Below, in pieces: positions 10,124 through 20,247 of a DNA stretch of 64,000 nucleotides. The stretch lies in assembly GCA_029573235.1 (NCBI GenBank), contig JAKQGX010000003.1:5001-69000 (forward strand), read 5' to 3'. The DNA is from Bacteroidota bacterium. GTDB lineage: Bacteria; Bacteroidota; Bacteroidia; Chitinophagales; Chitinophagaceae. Made by a program: the position numbers and the translations under genes. The notes below the pieces were generated by a model that had not been told where the DNA came from, did not search any database, and saw only the letters and a list, made by a program, of their open reading frames with translations. Numbering within the stretch: the stretch's first letter is position 1; each line of letters begins with the position of its first letter.

Positions 10124-10786
10124 TCAAAATTTGCTCGGAAATTGCTTGGCAATACCTTCTGACAAACTATCTGCCATGTGCATCATATCGGCATAGGCGG
10201 CATCATAATCAAGTACCGCTTGGGCATAGTTCTTTTGCAATAAGGCTACCGAATATGTAATGGTCTTTGAGATATGGTCATCCATGTGCATACGCATGTG
10301 ACTTTGCTCCCAATTTTGTGGATTCGCAGCGGATAGGAAATCTGCTATTTCTTTTGCATTGGCGCGCCAATTAGCAACAGCTGCATCCAGTGCGGCCTGA
10401 TTGTTGTTTTTAGCAGCTTCTAACACAGGTACGGCTCCGTTAATGTGTTCTTTCAAGAGTTTAGTCAGTTGATCACCCGCAGCCTGACCATAATATGGAA
10501 CAATAGCTGCACCAATTTCTTCTTGGTTTTTCATCAACCGATTGAGTTTGGCTTGCAGTGAAGTAGGCTCGTTAAAATACGCATCAACGGTAGCATAGGT
10601 CCATTGCATATGGTCAGACCATAACTGGTGCATCGCATCATCCAGTTGATGATATTTGGTGGTGCTAAGCGGATTCATTTCCGGATCTTTATTGCAGCTT
10701 TGAAAAGAAAAAGCAAGAGTCGAAAGCACTAAAGCAATACTCATAAATCGAAAGAATTTTCCTTGGATTGTCATTTTTTTGTTCAT
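10124..10786 (-). CDS. Putative lipoprotein, helical domain of unknown function
   Basis: From internal Met MNKKMTIQGKFFRFMSIALVLSTLAFSFQSC: signal peptide plus lipobox-like Cys, then an alpha-helical His/Met-containing domain. The ORF track start (10906) precedes the likely signal peptide. Confidence 0.75.
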   Translation of the reverse strand: MNKKMTIQGKFFRFMSIALVLSTLAFSFQSCNKDPEMNPLSTTKYHQLDDAMHQLWSDHMQWTYATVDAYFNEPTSLQAKLNRLMKNQEEIGAAIVPYYGQAAGDQLTKLLKEHINGAVPVLEAAKNNNQAALDAAVANWRANAKEIADFLSAANPQNWEQSHMRMHMDDHISKTITYSVALLQKNYAQAVLDYDAAYADMMHMADSLSEGIAKQFPSKF

Positions 10787-11069
10787 GTTGTTTGATTTTG
10801 TTTTTATGGTTAAAAAATAGATGACTTGATCGGTGAAATGCACGCTACAACCTTGTTGAGAAGTGCCTCCCATGTTGGATTCCGTGCTTATTATTTGTCT
10901 CTTCATAATAATTCAAACCTGAATGAGGTAGATAAATTAGTCTTGTTAAATGGTTAGAGTAGTAGCGAATAAAAAAGGTTACAGCAGATAACCATAAAGT
11001 ATTTCCCAACTTGTAAACATTCCTATTTCACTACTGCAACTGAATACAATCAATCCTTATTTTTGAGCT

Positions 11070-11477
11070 ATGCAATACTGGCTTATTAAATCAGAACCAT
11101 TTAAATACAGTTGGGATCAATTCGTAAAAGAGGGTCGTACTTTTTGGGATGGCGTTCGCAACTATGCAGCTCGCAATAATCTAAAAGCTATGAAAGAAGG
11201 CGATTATGCCCTGTTTTATCACAGCAATGAAGGGCTGGAAATAGTAGGTATTGCAGCCGTTGCAAAAGAAGCTTATCAAGACCCAACCACTACCGATACC
11301 AATTGGGTAGCGGTTGATTTTGTTCCGGTGAAAGCACTTGCCAAGCCGGTAAAACTTGCCGACATCAAAGCCACAAAAGAGCTTGCAGATATGGACTTGG
11401 TACGACTGTCGAGATTATCCGTTGGTACTGTGAAGCCCAAAGAGTACAAGAAGATATTAGCAATGGCTGGTATGTAA
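11070..11477 (+). CDS. EVE domain-containing protein
   Basis: MQYWLIKSEPFKYSWDQF...WDGVRNYAARNNLKAMKEGDYALFYHSN...GIAAVAKEAYQDPT matches the EVE/THYN1 pattern. Confidence 0.92.
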   Translation: MQYWLIKSEPFKYSWDQFVKEGRTFWDGVRNYAARNNLKAMKEGDYALFYHSNEGLEIVGIAAVAKEAYQDPTTTDTNWVAVDFVPVKALAKPVKLADIKATKELADMDLVRLSRLSVGTVKPKEYKKILAMAGM

Positions 11478-11573
11478 ACAGTACCCTGCCTACTTTTTGC
11501 ACCCATCAAATAGTCCAACATCTACTCATCATGAAAATCGAGAAGTTTGTGGTGCAGAATTAACAGTGACACT

Positions 11574-14078
11574 ATGAAAAAAATAGAACAGAACGAACTG
11601 TTTACCCTGGCAGAAAAATGGGTGAATGAAACCAATCGTACGATTTTTCTTACGGGGAAAGCTGGTACCGGTAAAACCACTTTCTTAAAACATATCAAGG
11701 AAACAACCCACAAGAATACAGTTGTCTTAGCACCCACCGGCATTGCTGCTATCAATGCATCCGGAAGTACTTTACATTCTTTTTTTCGATTACCCTTTGG
11801 TACTTTTTTGCCCACTTATACCGCCCCTACGCAAGAGGGAAAAATCATTACCCAACAATCGCTGCCATCGTTGCTACGCTATACCAAACAACATATTTAT
11901 CTGCTACGTACCATAGAGTTGCTGATAATTGATGAAGTGAGTATGGTGCGTGCGGATGTGCTGGATATGATAGATATTATTCTAAGACGATTCCGAATGG
12001 CGCCACACTTGCCTTTCGGAGGTGTGCAGGTATTGTTCATTGGCGATATGTATCAATTGCCTCCGGTGGTAAAAGACTATGAGGCACGCCTACTAGCGGA
12101 CTATTATGCCAGTCCCTATTTTTTTGACAGTATGGTGCTCAAGAATGACCCACCGGTTATTATTGCTTTAGAAAAAGTATATCGTCAACAAGAGTTTGAT
12201 TTTTTATCACTGCTCAACGAGCTTCGGCACAACAATCTTTCTCAAGAAAACTATGAAAAGCTGCTGGCAAAAGTAGTGCGACAACCACCGGCAGATGATC
12301 AGTACATTACACTTACTTCGCACGTGCTTCAATCCGATAGAATCAATGAGCAGGCATTAGAAAAGTTGACCACTCCGGAACGTACATTTCATGCAAAAAC
12401 GGAAGGCGATTTTCCGGAGCAAAACTATCCGGCAACTACTGAACTCTTACTAAAAATAGGAGCACGTGTCATGTTTATAAAAAATGACCCGGAGCGAAAA
12501 TACTTCAATGGGAAAACGGGTAAAGTAGTTAAGATACACGACGACCAAGTAGAGGTGCAATGTGATGACAACACACTCATAACAGTAGATGCACTGGCAT
12601 GGCATAACGTGAAGTACGAAACAGATGCCACCACCGGAAAAATTGAAGAAAAAATAATCGGTAAATTTTGGCAATTGCCGCTTCGGTTGGCTTGGGCTGT
12701 CACCATTCACAAGAGCCAGGGGCTTACGTTTGACAAAGTAATCATTGATGCCGAGCGTGCCTTCGCATCGGGACAAGTATATGTAGCCTTGAGTCGTTGT
12801 CGTACTTGGGAAGGGATTGTATTATTAAGTAAAATAAAACCCGAAGCCCTGTTTACCGACAACAACATCACTCTGTTCAGCAGCAAAACATGGAACCATG
12901 CACAATTAGAAAATAATCTTTCATCACAGCGACATGCCTTTCAAAGAGAAAAGATTACAGATGCCTTTGACCTCAGCCTTTGGAAAAAAGAACAAGAACA
13001 ACTCTCAAAAACACTTTTAGAATTTGAAACTTCTTTTCCGAAAGACAGTGTTCAATACATGAAACAACTGCTGCATCAGCTACAAAACATTGCTACCATT
13101 AGTGAAAAATTTTTGTGGCAACTGGAGCAGCTCATACAACCATCAACGCTGCCGGAAGAAGATGCAGCTGTCATCAAAAGAGTGAAAGAAGCAGCCGTAT
13201 ATTTTCATCAAACAACACAGAAAGACATTCTTCCATTGCTCACGTCATTGCCTGAGCCGCCGGATAGTAGCGCCGTTGCCAGTAAGGTTTTGCAGCTACT
13301 CGAATCTTGGTATGCATCGGTGCAAATGCACGTGCGAATGTGGGCTACATTGCAACATGAAGTTTCAGTCACGGTACTCTTGCAAGCCAAAGCCAAAGGG
13401 TTGCAAGAAGCCTCAAAAGCTACAACCTTACGGTGGGGGAAAAGAACGTCTAAAAACACAATTCCAAGTTCTTCTACAAACAATTCCTTGTTAAACGACT
13501 TGCGAAATTGGCGCAAAGGCATGGCCAATACCTTGGGGGTGGATCCATACATGGTACTGAGCAATAAAGCTATTGACGGTATTGTAGCCCAACCGCCATT
13601 GCATAAAAAAACGTTACTCTCCATTAGCGGTATCGGGAAGAAAAAGCTACAAGATTACGGAGATGCTATACTGGATATCATCAGCAGATATTTTGATTTA
13701 CAAGAAGAGGAAATAGATTTTGAAAAAGAATCCGCTCCCCAAAAAAAGAAAACAACCTCTGCCGTTGGGAATACGTATCAAGACACGCTGCTGCTCTATC
13801 GTGCCGGTATGGATATAAAACAAATTGCCGCATCTCGAGGACTCAGCCTGGGCACCATTGCTACACATTTCTCCCGATTAATAGAACTACAGGAAATACC
13901 CATTAGAGCATTGCTAACTTTGGAAAAAGAGCAATCCATTCGCAATATCATCAACCAATTGCAAGGAGCGACCAACATCCTCTCGCAAGCCAAAGAAAAA
14001 CTGGGCGATGGTTATGATTATTCAGAAATACGGTGGGTAATGGCACAACTAAAAAACGAAACGGCGTCCAAAGAATAG
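11574..14078 (+). CDS. PIF1-like SF1 helicase with C-terminal HRDC-like and helix-turn-helix (RecQ-type) domains
   Basis: GKAGTGKTTFLKHI (Walker A), APTGIAAINASGSTLHSFFRLPFG, IIDEVSMVRADVLDMID, WAVTIHKSQGLTFDKVIID; C-terminal DLRNWRKGMANTLGVDPYMVLSNKAIDGIV (HRDC-like) and TYQDTLLLYRAGMDIKQIAASRGLSLGTIATHFSRLI (HTH_40-like). Start set to MKKIEQNEL. Confidence 0.9.
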   Translation: MKKIEQNELFTLAEKWVNETNRTIFLTGKAGTGKTTFLKHIKETTHKNTVVLAPTGIAAINASGSTLHSFFRLPFGTFLPTYTAPTQEGKIITQQSLPSLLRYTKQHIYLLRTIELLIIDEVSMVRADVLDMIDIILRRFRMAPHLPFGGVQVLFIGDMYQLPPVVKDYEARLLADYYASPYFFDSMVLKNDPPVIIALEKVYRQQEFDFLSLLNELRHNNLSQENYEKLLAKVVRQPPADDQYITLTSHVLQSDRINEQALEKLTTPERTFHAKTEGDFPEQNYPATTELLLKIGARVMFIKNDPERKYFNGKTGKVVKIHDDQVEVQCDDNTLITVDALAWHNVKYETDATTGKIEEKIIGKFWQLPLRLAWAVTIHKSQGLTFDKVIIDAERAFASGQVYVALSRCRTWEGIVLLSKIKPEALFTDNNITLFSSKTWNHAQLENNLSSQRHAFQREKITDAFDLSLWKKEQEQLSKTLLEFETSFPKDSVQYMKQLLHQLQNIATISEKFLWQLEQLIQPSTLPEEDAAVIKRVKEAAVYFHQTTQKDILPLLTSLPEPPDSSAVASKVLQLLESWYASVQMHVRMWATLQHEVSVTVLLQAKAKGLQEASKATTLRWGKRTSKNTIPSSSTNNSLLNDLRNWRKGMANTLGVDPYMVLSNKAIDGIVAQPPLHKKTLLSISGIGKKKLQDYGDAILDIISRYFDLQEEEIDFEKESAPQKKKTTSAVGNTYQDTLLLYRAGMDIKQIAASRGLSLGTIATHFSRLIELQEIPIRALLTLEKEQSIRNIINQLQGATNILSQAKEKLGDGYDYSEIRWVMAQLKNETASKE

Positions 14079-14140
14079 CTGCCTTCTTTTACCTATTTGA
14101 ATAACACAATTGTAATAAATCTGTTTCTCTTATGATTTAT

Positions 14141-14148
14141 TACTTTTG
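14141..14148 (+). promoter_or_regulatory. Candidate Bacteroidota -7 box (TAnnTTTG)
   Basis: TACTTTTG 22 nt before the preferred ATG at 14171; consistent with Bacteroidota sigma-A promoters, -33 box not well spaced. Confidence 0.35.
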
Positions 14149-14170
14149 CACTCCTCAATTGAAACGTAAT

Positions 14171-15766
14171 ATGATTAGCTTAAGCGCCAAATCCTTAGAC
14201 CTAGCTGCATTTGAACGAATCGTGCTGCAAAAAGAGCCGCTGCAAATTACCCCGGAAGCCTTGCAAAATGCTGCTGACAGCCATGACTTCCTCGCTGCAT
14301 TTTCCAATGATAAATTAATATATGGTATCAACACAGGTTTTGGACCTATGGCTCAGTACCGCATTGAAGATGCCGACAGGAAAGCCCTTCAGTACAACCT
14401 GATACGCAGCCACAGTTCCGGCATGGGGCAAATATTGAGTGAGCAACAGTGTCGTGCAACTTTATTGGCAAGGATGAATACGCTCTTGTTAGGTTATAGT
14501 GGTGTTCACATTGACACCATTGAACTAATGGTAAAACTCTTGAATGCCGAAGCCTATCCTTGCATCTATGCTCATGGTGGTGTAGGCGCTAGTGGCGATT
14601 TGGTACAGTTGGCACACCTCGCTTTAGGCTTGATTGGCGAAGGAGAATTTTGGTTTAAAGGCGCTGTAGTAAAAGCGAGCACCGTATATGAAACCCTGCA
14701 AATAAAACCGCTTGAAGTGCATATCAGAGAAGGGTTGGGTTTACTAAACGGTACTTCTGCCATGACCGGTATTGGAGCCATCAATGTATTGCATGCGCGC
14801 AAACTGATTACAGGGCAAATCCTTTTCTCGCTCATGGTAAATGAAATCATGCAAGCCTATGACGATCATTTTTCAGAAGAGCTGAACCAAGTGAAACTGC
14901 ATCCGGGACAACAAATGGTTGCAAAAGCCATGCGGGCTATTTCAAAGAAAAGCGGTCTGCTGCGTAAGCGACACGAGCATCTTTACAACAAAAAGATTAC
15001 GGAGCATGTTATCGAAGACAAAGTACAAGAATATTATTCGCTGCGCTGTGTGCCACAGATACTCGGGCCTGTATATGAAACGATAGAAAATGTAGCCCGT
15101 GTCATCACCGCCGAGCTTAATTCTGTAAACGACAATCCGGTAATTGATAAAGAAAATAAAAACATTTTTCACGGTGGTAATTTCCATGGTGACTACACCG
15201 CATTGGAAATGGATAAACTTAAAATTGCCACCACGAAACTATCCATGTTGGCAGAACGTCAATTGAACTTTTTGCTCAACCAACACCTGAATAAAAAACT
15301 TCCTCCCTTCATCAATCTCGGACAGCTAGGGTTGAACTTTGGTGTGCAAGGAATGCAATACCCGGCAGTGAGCAATGTAGCCGAAAACCAAACCCTGAGC
15401 AACCCCATGTATATCCATAGCATCTCCAACAACAACGACAACCAAGATATTGTAAGCATGGGTTGCAATGCGGCGCAAATGTGTGCCCGCGTTATCGAAA
15501 ACTCTTTCGAAGTGTTGTCGGTACATGCATTGGCTATCATTCAAGCAATTTCCTATTTAGGATATGAAAACAAATTGTCGCCGGCTACTAAATGGATGTA
15601 CGACCAACTAAGTGCGCTGGCACCGGCTTTCAAAGAAGATGAAAGTTCTAACGATCGCTTTAAGAAAATAAAAAACTGGTTGATGGAAACCGAAGTAGGC
15701 GCACAAATGAAAGACCTATTAGGATTCGATAGTTGGCAACTGGTAGAAATACCCAATGCATCATAA
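14171..15766 (+). CDS. Aromatic amino acid ammonia-lyase (HAL/TAL family)
   Basis: MIO-forming ASG in HGGVGASGDLVQLAHLALGLIGEGE; YGINTGFGPMAQYR; NLIRSHSSGMG; SNPMYIHSISNNNDNQDIVSMG. Start set to MISLSAK because the longer ORF start lies upstream of the promoter-like box. Confidence 0.9.
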   Translation: MISLSAKSLDLAAFERIVLQKEPLQITPEALQNAADSHDFLAAFSNDKLIYGINTGFGPMAQYRIEDADRKALQYNLIRSHSSGMGQILSEQQCRATLLARMNTLLLGYSGVHIDTIELMVKLLNAEAYPCIYAHGGVGASGDLVQLAHLALGLIGEGEFWFKGAVVKASTVYETLQIKPLEVHIREGLGLLNGTSAMTGIGAINVLHARKLITGQILFSLMVNEIMQAYDDHFSEELNQVKLHPGQQMVAKAMRAISKKSGLLRKRHEHLYNKKITEHVIEDKVQEYYSLRCVPQILGPVYETIENVARVITAELNSVNDNPVIDKENKNIFHGGNFHGDYTALEMDKLKIATTKLSMLAERQLNFLLNQHLNKKLPPFINLGQLGLNFGVQGMQYPAVSNVAENQTLSNPMYIHSISNNNDNQDIVSMGCNAAQMCARVIENSFEVLSVHALAIIQAISYLGYENKLSPATKWMYDQLSALAPAFKEDESSNDRFKKIKNWLMETEVGAQMKDLLGFDSWQLVEIPNAS

Positions 15767-15791
15767 GCAACCGTTTTAAGTAGAAAACATC

Positions 15792-15829
15792 AAAAGGAAC
15801 AGCTACCCATGCAGGCGTCTGTTCCTTTT
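15792..15829. terminator. Bidirectional rho-independent terminator between the ammonia-lyase and sbcC
   Basis: aaaaggaacag ... ctgttcctttt inverted repeat between convergent genes. Confidence 0.75.
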
Positions 15830-15861
15830 CTTTTATCATCACACTCGATTACTACAGAAGG

Positions 15862-18800
15862 TTAATCCATTTTTATAAGACTTCCTTTTTCGCTGTCATT
15901 GATGATGGTGAGGGATTGCGGAATGCGTTCTTTCAATTCTTCTACATGAGAGATGATGCCCACTATTTTATTTTCTTTGTTAAGATGCAATAAGGTTTCG
16001 AAAATGATGTTGACCGATTCGGCATCTTGTGTTCCAAACCCTTCGTCAATAAAGAAAAATGTTTTGTCGGACAAGGCCATCGACTGTACACTTTCGGCTA
16101 ATGCTAATGCCAATGATAGCGATGCTTGAAACATTTGCCCCCCCGACAAGGTTTTGAGGCTACGACTGCGACCTTCATTGAGGTAGTCAATAATTTCAAA
16201 ATCGTTGTTGTCGTTCATTTGTAGTCTCAACTGGTTGCGTGTCATCCGTTGGAAGCGACGATTGGCTACAGTGCACAAATGGCGCAAGTACACAGAAGAA
16301 ACATACTGAACGAAACCGGCAGCTTTAAACAAGTGGTGCATGGTTTTCAAGTTTCTTTCCCGTACGGATAACGTAGTCCGCTTTGCTATCAATCGTTGCT
16401 TCTGCTCCCATGCGGCTGACAAGCGGCTCACTTCTGCTTTGGCTACGGCATTTTGTTCGTTAAAAGCATTTAGTTGCTGCTCCAAATCGGTTATCAATAG
16501 CTCTTGTTGTTGATACTGCGCTTCCGAAAAAGCCGCAGTTTCGAGCTTTTCTTGCAATGCTGCAATCGTTGTTTTTAGGGTTTCCCATTGAATGTGAAAT
16601 TGCGCAATCTCCTTTCGCGTGCTTTCTATATCAAACTCCCATCGCAAGAATTTCTTCACTTGATCCAAGTGCCCCATTTTTGTTTTGGAAATCATTTCTT
16701 CCAGTTCCAATAGTGACGTGCGTATCGAAGCTTCCAATTGCAGACGCTGAGTCTGTAATATATCAGCCTTCGTTTGGATGGCAGTAATTTGATTGGATAA
16801 ACTATGATTGTTTGCTGTGAGTGATTCATGAGTACTTTCTACACGATCGTTTTCTTGTTTTAATGTTTGCCGTTGTGCTTGCAATGTTTCAGGCGATGAG
16901 GTGATGTAATCTTCTGCTTGCAACACCTTCATATTCGACTGCAATGACTGTATCAGCGAACGCTCTGCATGTTCTTTCAATCGAAATGACTCCAGTGCAT
17001 TTTGATATTTTTCTCTTGTCTTTTCGGCAGCATCTTTTTCTTGTCGCAACTGCTCTATCCTTGCTACTGTGGCATCCAACTGCTGCTCTATTTCAAGTGA
17101 TTTTTTTTGTGCCTGATAAAACTCATCCGGACATGCTGCATCAAACTCATTCCACGAAAACTGCGCCCGGTGCGTGTTTATATCCATTTGTATATCGGCA
17201 AAAAGTTGTTGTTGCTCCTGTATTTGTCGCTCTGTAATATGCATACGTTCAACCCAACGTTGTGCTTCTAAATATTCTTTCTGTCCTATTTTTTCTGCTT
17301 CTTCCAATGCCTTCCATCTTACATCCCAAGCAGTTCTATCCGCTGTAGTATCCTGTACGGATAGCACAGATGGGTGGTGCTCAGAACCACATAAGGGGCA
17401 GGGAACACCCTCTTGCAACTTTCTGGCAAATTCAGATAATTGTGCCTGTGCATCGAATTGGTATTTCTGTTGCAGCATCGTTTCTTTTTGTTGCTGCCAA
17501 CCTTGTAGTCGGTGCTCCCATTCTTTTTCAACGCTATTAGCATGTATCGTCCACGTGCTTAACTCCTGTTGAATCGTAGCAACTTCTTGCTGCAACTGCT
17601 CTCCTTTCGCTTGTTGTTTTTTGAAATCATCTTCCAGTTGTCGATTTTTTTGAAACCAAGTCGTAATCGCTAATAAGCGCTGTGGTTCTATCTTCTGGGG
17701 TTTCAATTGTGCAATGATGAATTGTTCTGCTTCTATTTTGTTATGTAAGTCGGCGATATGCTTTACTACTACTTGTAGGGCTTCTTCTCCCTTTACGGTT
17801 CGTTGATGCAGTTCCTCTAATGCTCGACGCGCTATCGCTATCTTGCACAGCATGTCTAAATCTTCTTCCTCTTGCCGCTTCTGTTTTATTTGTTGGTAAT
17901 AAGGTGCCAACTGCGCCAACTGCGCTTCGTTATTCTGGAGAATACCTTGTTCATTTATTAGCTTCTCCGTTGTGGCATGTAGTTGAGATATTGTTTCGGC
18001 TAATTGACTTTCTTGTTTTTCTAAATGACGTATCGGCATTTCAAAATCGCGTTGGATGCGCTCATACAAGTCAATACGCTGTTGCATTTCTTCATAATGC
18101 GCTTGTTTGGGTGCTAACGATTCTAATGTGGCTTTTTGCTGTTGCCATTGCACAAAATCATTTTTTAGAAGCTTTAGTTGTTGCCATTTTTCTGACTCTT
18201 TTTCAAATGCCTTTTGCCGTAACGAAACGGATTCTTCCAATTGTTGCTGCTCCAAGTTTTTTTGAGACAGCAATGCTTCATCAATACCTTCAAGCGATTT
18301 CAATTCGCCATCTAAAAGGTCTAGTTCCGATTTGTTGCTCGCTGTGAGCATGGACACTTTATCCGATAAATCGAAACGGTGTAATTGAAAAATCTCCTTC
18401 ATCATGCCGGTACGTTGTGCGGCACCCAATTCTAAAAATTCTTTAAACTGCCCTTGCGGAATAATGATGGTTCGTTTGAAATTATCATAACTAAGACCTA
18501 CAATGGTTTCTACACGCTCCTCTCCCAAAGGCACCCAACTTTCTTGTTGCCATTCATACCATACAGTAGGGGTTGGCGTAATTTTTTGGAAGTTTTTTTT
18601 ACTTCGTTTGCTTTCACGCACTACTCTATATTTCCGCTGTTCATAATTAAGAAAATCAAACTCTATGTACAAACGGTTGGAGCGAAGGTTCATCATATTG
18701 TACCCTCGTTTATCAGCTTGGTTTAGTCTTTCTGTTTCTCCGTAGAGGGCAAATGTAATGGCTTCAAGAATTGACGATTTTCCGGAACCCACGGAACCAA

Positions 18801-18900
18801 ATATGCCAAACAATCCGGCATCAGTCAATCGGGAAAAGTCTACTACTTGTCGTTCTTGATAGGAATATAGTCCTTCGAGTGCTAATCGTAAAGGTATCAT
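15862..18900 (-). CDS. sbcC: Exonuclease subunit SbcC
   Basis: FGIFGSVGSGKSSILEAITFALYG Walker A; central CPLCGSEHHP zinc-hook CxxC; LSGGQMFQASLSLALALAESV and FFIDEGFGTQD C-terminal motifs; adjacent to sbcD. Confidence 0.95.
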   Translation of the reverse strand: MIPLRLALEGLYSYQERQVVDFSRLTDAGLFGIFGSVGSGKSSILEAITFALYGETERLNQADKRGYNMMNLRSNRLYIEFDFLNYEQRKYRVVRESKRSKKNFQKITPTPTVWYEWQQESWVPLGEERVETIVGLSYDNFKRTIIIPQGQFKEFLELGAAQRTGMMKEIFQLHRFDLSDKVSMLTASNKSELDLLDGELKSLEGIDEALLSQKNLEQQQLEESVSLRQKAFEKESEKWQQLKLLKNDFVQWQQQKATLESLAPKQAHYEEMQQRIDLYERIQRDFEMPIRHLEKQESQLAETISQLHATTEKLINEQGILQNNEAQLAQLAPYYQQIKQKRQEEEDLDMLCKIAIARRALEELHQRTVKGEEALQVVVKHIADLHNKIEAEQFIIAQLKPQKIEPQRLLAITTWFQKNRQLEDDFKKQQAKGEQLQQEVATIQQELSTWTIHANSVEKEWEHRLQGWQQQKETMLQQKYQFDAQAQLSEFARKLQEGVPCPLCGSEHHPSVLSVQDTTADRTAWDVRWKALEEAEKIGQKEYLEAQRWVERMHITERQIQEQQQLFADIQMDINTHRAQFSWNEFDAACPDEFYQAQKKSLEIEQQLDATVARIEQLRQEKDAAEKTREKYQNALESFRLKEHAERSLIQSLQSNMKVLQAEDYITSSPETLQAQRQTLKQENDRVESTHESLTANNHSLSNQITAIQTKADILQTQRLQLEASIRTSLLELEEMISKTKMGHLDQVKKFLRWEFDIESTRKEIAQFHIQWETLKTTIAALQEKLETAAFSEAQYQQQELLITDLEQQLNAFNEQNAVAKAEVSRLSAAWEQKQRLIAKRTTLSVRERNLKTMHHLFKAAGFVQYVSSVYLRHLCTVANRRFQRMTRNQLRLQMNDNNDFEIIDYLNEGRSRSLKTLSGGQMFQASLSLALALAESVQSMALSDKTFFFIDEGFGTQDAESVNIIFETLLHLNKENKIVGIISHVEELKERIPQSLTIINDSEKGSLIKMD

Positions 18901-18901
18901 C

Positions 18902-20107
18902 TCAGCTGTTTACAATTTCGTGGAATATGTGTATGATTTCGTCGTTTGGTTCTTGCCCGTTATGCCTCGATTTAAAATAATCCTTAAACAAGGTATCGAT
19001 ATCTTGTTCGAGGTTTACTTCTTTCATCGTGGTGTTCTCCTCAGCATCTTCCAGCACTTTTGGAATCAGGTGAATAATGCCTTGATGTGTTTGATACAAT
19101 TGCTTTCGTTCTTGCGTTTGTAAGAACGTATCGCTAACTATTGTCAGCTCTACCCAACTATTTTGATTTGCTTCCAGCCACTCAATAGCCTCGGAAAAGG
19201 AATACACTGTTTTTCGTTTCAAAGGCTTTCCGGAATATAGTGGAATAATGGTTTGATGTACAAGAGTACCCGGTGTTATCTCTATAATGGATACCGACTT
19301 TTGTTGCCCTGCTTCCGAAAAAGAATAGCACAAAGGCGACCCGCTATACACCACCGGTTGATGGATACCTACATCATGACAACGATGCAAATGTCCTAAG
19401 GCAGCGTATTGAACAGTACTGGGAATGGAATGGCTATACAGCGCATCTGCATTGCCTATATTCAATGGCTTCTCTCCTTCCGGCTCTTCTAACACTTCCC
19501 CACCCTGTTTTAATACATACAAATGTGTCGTTAGAATGTTTATACCATCAGCATTACAATAATCAGTGGCTAATGTTTCCCATTTGCGGGCAAGGCTTTC
19601 TTGTAAAGAGGTTTGTTTGTCTTCACCAAAATATTCCTTCAGCCGCACTTCGTTTGCGAAAGCAGTATGCAACACACGTATCGGAAATGGAACGGTCGGT
19701 AAGGTGATTTCAAAAAAACCAACTGTAGATTGTTGCAATCGGATGCCGGTGGCTAAGTCAAAAATGGGTACGGTATCAGTGGGCTGCCCAATGAAGATAA
19801 TGCCATTTTCTCGAGCCAATACATCTGCCATATTGATACGGTCGGGCGAATCATGATTGCCGGCAATAGCCACTACCGGAACCGTGGCATTTCGCGTTAG
19901 CCGTTTCAATGTTTTGTACAGTAGTTCTATGGCTTCCGCAGAGGGATTGTTGTTGTCAAAAAGATCGCCGGCTACCACCACCATATCCACCGATTGCGCT
20001 TCGGCAATTTGACAAATCTCTTCCAATACCGCTTGCTGCTCTGCCAATCGAAGATGCGGTCCTAACCGTTTTCCTAAATGCCAATCGGCAGTATGTAATA
20101 GGCGCAT
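18902..20107 (-). CDS. sbcD: Exonuclease subunit SbcD
   Basis: MRLLHTADWHLGKRLG, VVVAGDLFDNNNPSAEA, VVAIAGNHDSPDRI metallophosphoesterase motifs; start set to internal Met. Confidence 0.95.
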   Translation of the reverse strand: MRLLHTADWHLGKRLGPHLRLAEQQAVLEEICQIAEAQSVDMVVVAGDLFDNNNPSAEAIELLYKTLKRLTRNATVPVVAIAGNHDSPDRINMADVLARENGIIFIGQPTDTVPIFDLATGIRLQQSTVGFFEITLPTVPFPIRVLHTAFANEVRLKEYFGEDKQTSLQESLARKWETLATDYCNADGINILTTHLYVLKQGGEVLEEPEGEKPLNIGNADALYSHSIPSTVQYAALGHLHRCHDVGIHQPVVYSGSPLCYSFSEAGQQKSVSIIEITPGTLVHQTIIPLYSGKPLKRKTVYSFSEAIEWLEANQNSWVELTIVSDTFLQTQERKQLYQTHQGIIHLIPKVLEDAEENTTMKEVNLEQDIDTLFKDYFKSRHNGQEPNDEIIHIFHEIVNS

Positions 20108-20247
20108 AATGTCATTCTTAAAATAAGAAGACAAGATAGGAAAAATCGGCAGGGTAAATGTGTATGAATGGCGCGATAAATAATGCAGTACCGATGAGAT
20201 GATGTTGGCAAAACACATCGCTTGTAATGTATAATAAGCAATTGCTT

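Noticed and set aside
11058-11065. TATTTTTG as a -7 box for the EVE gene
   Set aside because: Only 5 nt before the ATG, which would place the TSS inside the coding sequence.
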